Assembly: GCF_030177755.1 (NCBI RefSeq)
Contig: NZ_CP126539.1
Coordinates: 2,814,001 to 2,878,000, forward strand
DNA: 64,000 nt
Direction of reading: 5' to 3'
Source of the DNA: Devosia sp. RR2S18
Lineage (GTDB): Bacteria; Pseudomonadota; Alphaproteobacteria; Rhizobiales; Devosiaceae
This document shows, piece by piece, positions 61,044-64,000 of this stretch. The position numbers and the translations under genes were made by a program. The notes below the pieces were generated by a model that was not told the origin of the DNA, searched no databases, and saw only the letters and a list, made by a program, of their open reading frames with translations. The first letter of the stretch is position 1. Every line of letters begins with the position of its first letter.

Positions 61044-61553
61044 TTATGCCTGGCCTGACGGCGAATACCGATCAGCTTCCTGCTCACTGGGCACCCGACC
61101 CTCAGGCGTGAGCCGATCAACCGTGTCGGGGAGACTGGAGCTCAGGCGCTGCAGCAGGTCGCTCCGGGAGAGGCCCGTCTGCGCCTGCAGTTGCTCGAGC
61201 ACGTCGTCGCCCAAGGCAGCTTCGAGGTGCTGAGGATCAACGGAGCGGTTGGGGCCCTTGTTCACCCACGACTCCGCCTCTTCGCCATGGCCGGTTTGCC
61301 GGAAACGATCAAGCAGACTGCCAAGTCCTTCGTTCAGTGCCTTGCCCTGCCCAGAGGACGCGCCGCCGCCGAGCATGTCGCCTAAGCCGCCCAACATACC
61401 GCCGAGCCCGTTGGAGCCACCCTGCCCGGCCTGTCCGCTGCCGGACATACCGCCGAGCATCCGCCCGATGTCATCCCGGTGCTGAAAACCCTTGACTGCG
61501 AGGAGGCCCAGCAGTGCCATGCCAGCCGAGCCCATGTTTAAACCACGTGCCAT
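61044..61553 (-). CDS. YidB-family (DUF937) protein
   Basis: A 169-residue protein of the YidB/DUF937 type. The N-terminal half is Gly/Met rich (MLGGMSGSGQAGQGGSNGLGGMLGGLGDMLGGG); the second half DRFRQTGHGEEAESWVNKGPNRSVDPQHLEAALGDDVLEQLQAQTGLSRSDLLQRLSSSLPDTVDRLTPEGRVP contains the DUF937 core. CGGAGAACGGCA before ATG 61553. Proteins of this type are often stress-linked but of unknown function. First gene of the six-gene run to 58894. Confidence 0.82.
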   Translation of the reverse strand: MARGLNMGSAGMALLGLLAVKGFQHRDDIGRMLGGMSGSGQAGQGGSNGLGGMLGGLGDMLGGGASSGQGKALNEGLGSLLDRFRQTGHGEEAESWVNKGPNRSVDPQHLEAALGDDVLEQLQAQTGLSRSDLLQRLSSSLPDTVDRLTPEGRVPSEQEADRYSPSGQA

Positions 61554-61579
61554 TGCCGTTCTCCGTTGTAGCCGGAGGG

Positions 61580-61605
61580 TAAGGCGTTGACGTGTGGTTG
61601 GTTCC
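61580..61605 (-). promoter_or_regulatory. EcfG-like promoter candidate for the YidB operon
   Basis: On the minus strand GGAAC (61605-61601), then CTTA-like text at N16-17 (CCTT at 61584-61581). It is one or two mismatches from consensus, about 30 bases before ATG 61553. Confidence 0.35.
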
Positions 61606-61739
61606 GCTTGGGGTATCGGGCAAAACACTCCCGGTAGATAAACCGTGGCTACTGCCGGAGCCAATGCTGGAGGAAGGCGTTCTTTCAATGAGCCTGCAAT
61701 GTTTAGCGGCTCAATGGCTCGGGGGGAGCGCGGCAAGTC

Positions 61740-62198
61740 ATGCGGATCACGGCAATCTTTGCTGTCTTGGCCACAGCCACAAGCGGGGCGAGCGCTCAGC
61801 AGTTCGACACGCCAAGTGATCTCCTGCGCACACTCTATCTATCCTACATTTCGGGAGTAGAGATCCACGATTTCAGCGCTTACTTCTCGGACGATCTGAC
61901 TCAAAAGCTCAATGGACAGCGGATCGGACAGGCGGAGCTGCGAGCCCTGGGAGTGGACCCCATCACAGGTGGCAAGGACTGGCAAATCTCCAGCTTCGAG
62001 ATCCATCCGTTGTCCGAGGCCGGGCGCAGTGCGGATGTAGATGTATCTTTTGTGAACTTTCGGCAGCCCGTATCATTAAGCTTCGAGCTTGTTTGGGAGC
62101 CCGTGCACGGCTGGCAGATCGACCATATTACGGGGCGAGCGGGGGACGTGGAGTGGTGTACCCGCGATGTGATCTCCCTGACGCAGACCTCTCCCTAG
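61740..62198 (+). CDS. Secreted DUF3828-like protein
   Basis: A 152-residue precursor: signal peptide (MRITAIFAVLATATSGASA), then TPSDLLRTLYLSYISGVEIHDFSAYFSDDLTQKL, which is the usual opening of DUF3828 lysozyme-inhibitor-like folds, and VSLSFELVWEPVHGWQIDHI as strands. GGGAGCGCGGCAAGTC precedes ATG. Periplasmic, function unknown. Divergent from the YidB-like gene. Confidence 0.65.
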   Translation: MRITAIFAVLATATSGASAQQFDTPSDLLRTLYLSYISGVEIHDFSAYFSDDLTQKLNGQRIGQAELRALGVDPITGGKDWQISSFEIHPLSEAGRSADVDVSFVNFRQPVSLSFELVWEPVHGWQIDHITGRAGDVEWCTRDVISLTQTSP

Positions 62199-62255
62199 TC
62201 CGGCCCTTGCGGAACGGGTTTCCAGCGAAGCCCACCCTGCCCATAGGAGGACCCG

Positions 62256-62480
62256 ATGACCCTAACCCGCAGCGACATCACAAATATTCTTGGCCCCGTG
62301 GACAATCAGAAGGCAGCGGAACTGGCGGCGATCGATGCGACCCCGGCAGAACTCGCGCAAGCGTGGGCCTGGGTCAACAATGACGAGGCGCTGATCAATG
62401 AAGGGCGTCCCCTGCCCAGCGGACGGGTGGCGCAACTCGTGGGAATACTCGAGCCGCCAGGGGACGAGGACGAACTCTAG
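62256..62480 (+). CDS. Hypothetical small acidic protein
   Basis: A 74-residue protein (MTLTRSDITNILGPVDNQKAAELAAIDATPAELAQAWAWVNNDEALINEG...), soluble and helical with an acidic tail. ATAGGAGGACCCG before ATG is a textbook ribosome site, so the gene is likely real. The DATPAELAQAWAWVNNDEAL motif recurs in unannotated alphaproteobacterial proteins, but no function is known. It follows the secreted protein by 57 bases. Confidence 0.72.
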   Translation: MTLTRSDITNILGPVDNQKAAELAAIDATPAELAQAWAWVNNDEALINEGRPLPSGRVAQLVGILEPPGDEDEL

Positions 62481-62961
62481 GGCAGCTGTTCAAACGTGAT
62501 CGCCGCGCATGGAACGCGGCGGCGCGGCTCCCGTTGCCTGCCTGCAGGTTCATCCCTGCGAAAGACCCTCCCAAGAAGGCCCCAGCCGCGCCCCCGGTTG
62601 GGGCCATTCTTGTAGCTAATGCCTACAGCCCCTTTGGCGAAGTCGCCCGGCCTCACGGGATGCCGCAGAATACCAAGTCGAGTCACCTCGCCACTCCGGC
62701 TCGGAGGGCCGGGTCGAGAGCGATCGGCGGAGCCGATATTCTATCAATCCGTGATTTACCGGGTGCGGGAGGTGGCGAGCCTTCCCGTCCGAAACCGCTG
62801 CGGCGGCCGACACGAACCTTGCGAGCCTCTGATTGCCAAATTCGCTCCATGCTGCAGCCCCAAGGAAGCGAGCTATGCCTGAACGCGTCTATGAGCCATG
62901 ACCAATCCCACCCAGTCCTCCGTCCCCCCAAGCGTGGCAGGAGTTCGATGAGGCTGCGCGC
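62481..62961. other. Non-coding region holding a structured element
   Basis: About 480 bases without a gene I can support: the frames across it have no ribosome site and no familiar motif. A compact three-helix structure can be folded at 62687-62779, and a smaller hairpin at about 62501-62520. Confidence 0.45.
62687..62779 (+). ncRNA. Candidate structured RNA or DNA element
   Basis: CTCGCCACTCC (62687-62697) pairs with GGAGGTGGCGAG (62768-62779) with one bulge, enclosing a hairpin CCGGC/GCCGG (62696-62712) and a perfect hairpin ATCGGC-GGA-GCCGAT (62723-62737). The fold is like a three-way junction of about 93 nt. It lacks tRNA signatures (no TTCGAAT loop, no CCA end). The other strand could fold as well. 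Confidence 0.35.
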
Positions 62962-63126
62962 ATGAAGCCATCCAGCTACTACGACCGCATCGTCGACGTC
63001 ATGGAAGAACTGGTGAAGTTCACGCTGGTCAATCGCAGCATCGCGCCTTACCTGACCTCCCGCTATAGCGAGCGCAAAGCAGCCGAGCGCAAGCGGCAGG
63101 AACAGGCTGCAAGCAGCGACGTCTGA
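62962..63126 (+). CDS. Small hypothetical protein (54 residues)
   Basis: Encodes [20 protein letters not shown], then a helical, Arg/Lys/Glu-rich chain to AASSDV. GAGG lies 6 bases before ATG. It reads like a short helical protein, but family and function are unknown; the next gene starts 46 bases further on. Confidence 0.5.
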   Translation: MKPSSYYDRIVDVMEELVKFTLVNRSIAPYLTSRYSERKAAERKRQEQAASSDV

Positions 63127-63172
63127 AGTTCCTTGGCTTGCGAGGGCCGCCTGCGAGACCCATATTGGGGGC

Positions 63173-63910
63173 ATGGCTGAAAAAAGATCCAGTATCGACA
63201 AGCTGAACACGCGCGGGACTTCCGGAGCACAGATGCCGGCCAGCTCGTCCAGCGGGCAGATATCGAGCTTCGTTGAGCAAGTTGGCAAGCTTGCACGAAC
63301 GGGAACGAGCGAGGGCACCGGGAGGCTACTCTTTGCCCTTGATGCCACGATGAGCCGTCAGCCGACGTGGGATTTGGCGTGCGGCCTTCAGGCGCAAATG
63401 TTCACGTCGCTCCCGAAGGATGCAGCGCTTGAGGTGCAACTGCTTTACTTCCGCGGCTTCGGAGAATGCAGGGCGTCCAAGTGGGTCCGGAATACTGAGG
63501 CCTTGTCTCGCTTAATGTCCGGCATTGATTGCCGTGGCGGCCACACGCAGATCGGAAAGGTCTTCTCCCATGCACGGACAGAGCATGCCCGCAAGAAGAT
63601 CAACGCGATGGTATATGTGGGCGACGCTATCGAAGAGGATGTGGACACGCTCGCCGAAAAAGCCGGGCAATTGGGGTTACTTGGATGCCCTCTCTTCATC
63701 TTTCAGGAGGGGAACAACCCCGGCGTGGAAGCCGCCTTTCGGGAGTTCGCACGCCTAACCAAGGGCGCCTATGCCCGCTTCGACGAACGCGCACCAGATC
63801 AATTGGCGGAACTGCTGCGAGCCGTGGCTGCCTACGCCGCCGGCGGGCGTGATTTGCTGAAGCTGCAGCGATCGGGCACTGCGACGGCGTTGCTGCAGCA
63901 GCTCTCATAA
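63173..63910 (+). CDS. VWA-domain protein
   Basis: A 245-residue cytoplasmic protein with a von Willebrand factor A-like domain. The MIDAS motif is present as LLFALDATMSRQPTW (D-x-T-x-S), with a second Thr in CRGGHTQIGKVFSHAR and the later VYVGDAIEEDVDTL Asp. The C-terminal GAYARFDERAPDQLAELLRAVAAYAAGG is typical of proteins encoded beside a J-domain gene in alphaproteobacteria. It starts at ATG 63173. Metal-dependent protein binding is the likely role. Confidence 0.86.
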   Translation: MAEKRSSIDKLNTRGTSGAQMPASSSSGQISSFVEQVGKLARTGTSEGTGRLLFALDATMSRQPTWDLACGLQAQMFTSLPKDAALEVQLLYFRGFGECRASKWVRNTEALSRLMSGIDCRGGHTQIGKVFSHARTEHARKKINAMVYVGDAIEEDVDTLAEKAGQLGLLGCPLFIFQEGNNPGVEAAFREFARLTKGAYARFDERAPDQLAELLRAVAAYAAGGRDLLKLQRSGTATALLQQLS

Positions 63911-63914
63911 AGCA

Positions 63915-64000
63915 ATGGGATATGTACTTGGCATCGGCCTACTTCTCCTCATGGGGTTAGCCGCGTATCAATGGGTTGTCGGCATGCGTCCGCAGGCGCG
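63915..64000 (+). CDS. Start of a membrane protein, probably J-domain type, cut by window end
   Basis: ATG 63915 follows the VWA gene's stop by 4 bases and opens MGYVLGIGLLLLMGLAAYQW, a membrane helix, then VGMRPQA before the window ends. In related genomes a membrane-anchored DnaJ-domain protein follows the VWA gene, so that is the guess; no J domain is in view here. Confidence 0.5.
   Translation, partial: MGYVLGIGLLLLMGLAAYQWVVGMRPQA

Noticed and set aside
62687..62779. tRNA gene
   Set aside because: The fold is cloverleaf-like but lacks the T-loop consensus, an anticodon arm of the right size and acceptor-stem geometry.

Overview
This window looks like an ordinary stretch of chromosome from an alphaproteobacterium of the order Hyphomicrobiales (Rhizobiales). 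Several arrangements point there: the run ubiquinol-cytochrome c chaperone / DUF177 / plsX / fabH / ihfA / MerR; LdtR next to an L,D-transpeptidase; a DUF6163 membrane protein beside hemB; a Porin_2-type porin; DUF1236 and DUF3618 envelope proteins; and GGAAC-N16/17-xGTT promoter-like sites of the EcfG general-stress type. A Devosia-like organism is my best guess, but that rests on overall gene content, not on a marker gene. No tRNA, rRNA, CRISPR array or prophage was seen.

Layout. 0-7.3 kb: assorted metabolic and envelope genes (DUF4126, a six-EF-hand exported protein, MYG1-like hydrolase, UDP-GlcNAc 2-epimerase, a beta-barrel protein, a PagL-like lipid A deacylase) and an FMN riboswitch driving a riboflavin transporter (ribN). 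7.3-14.7 kb: lipid synthesis (plsX, fabH), ihfA, nusB, nrdR and glyA, with a ZTP (pfl) riboswitch in front of glyA. 14.8-20.4 kb: L,D-transpeptidase and its MarR regulator LdtR, hemB, an RDD protein and an aminoacyl-tRNA-protein transferase. 20.4-31.8 kb: a long minus-strand block rpoZ-rsh-pyrE-acpS-lepB-rnc-era-recO-parC, with a complete IS256-family element (8-bp target duplication) inserted between recO and parC. 32-38.8 kb: NYN protein, smpB, dapA, a soluble lytic transglycosylase, an alpha/beta-hydrolase lacking its nucleophile serine, an OmpA/BON-like protein and an acidic secreted protein. 39-47.6 kb: porin, then an amino-sugar cluster (nagA, SIS-type deaminase, GntR regulator, divergent murQ) beside a GH2 beta-mannosidase.

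47.7-64 kb is an accessory, stress/envelope region. It holds a PepSY-like protein with glycine/serine repeats upstream of an OmpR-type two-component system; a three-gene envelope operon (YqjD-like, DUF1469, DUF3618); a diguanylate cyclase; and an apparent operon YidB-like / hypothetical / DUF1206 / small HD alarmone hydrolase, followed by two tiny genes. Several of these genes have EcfG-like promoter candidates. Together with the long bifunctional Rsh at 29-31 kb, this gives two (p)ppGpp-related enzymes in the window.

The least explained items are the alarmone-hydrolase operon, an orphan terminator-bearing RNA candidate at 52.4 kb, a structured non-coding element at 62.7 kb, the repeat-bearing PepSY sensor partner, and the mannosidase/amino-sugar pairing. 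All family assignments were made by reading protein motifs from memory, without database searches.
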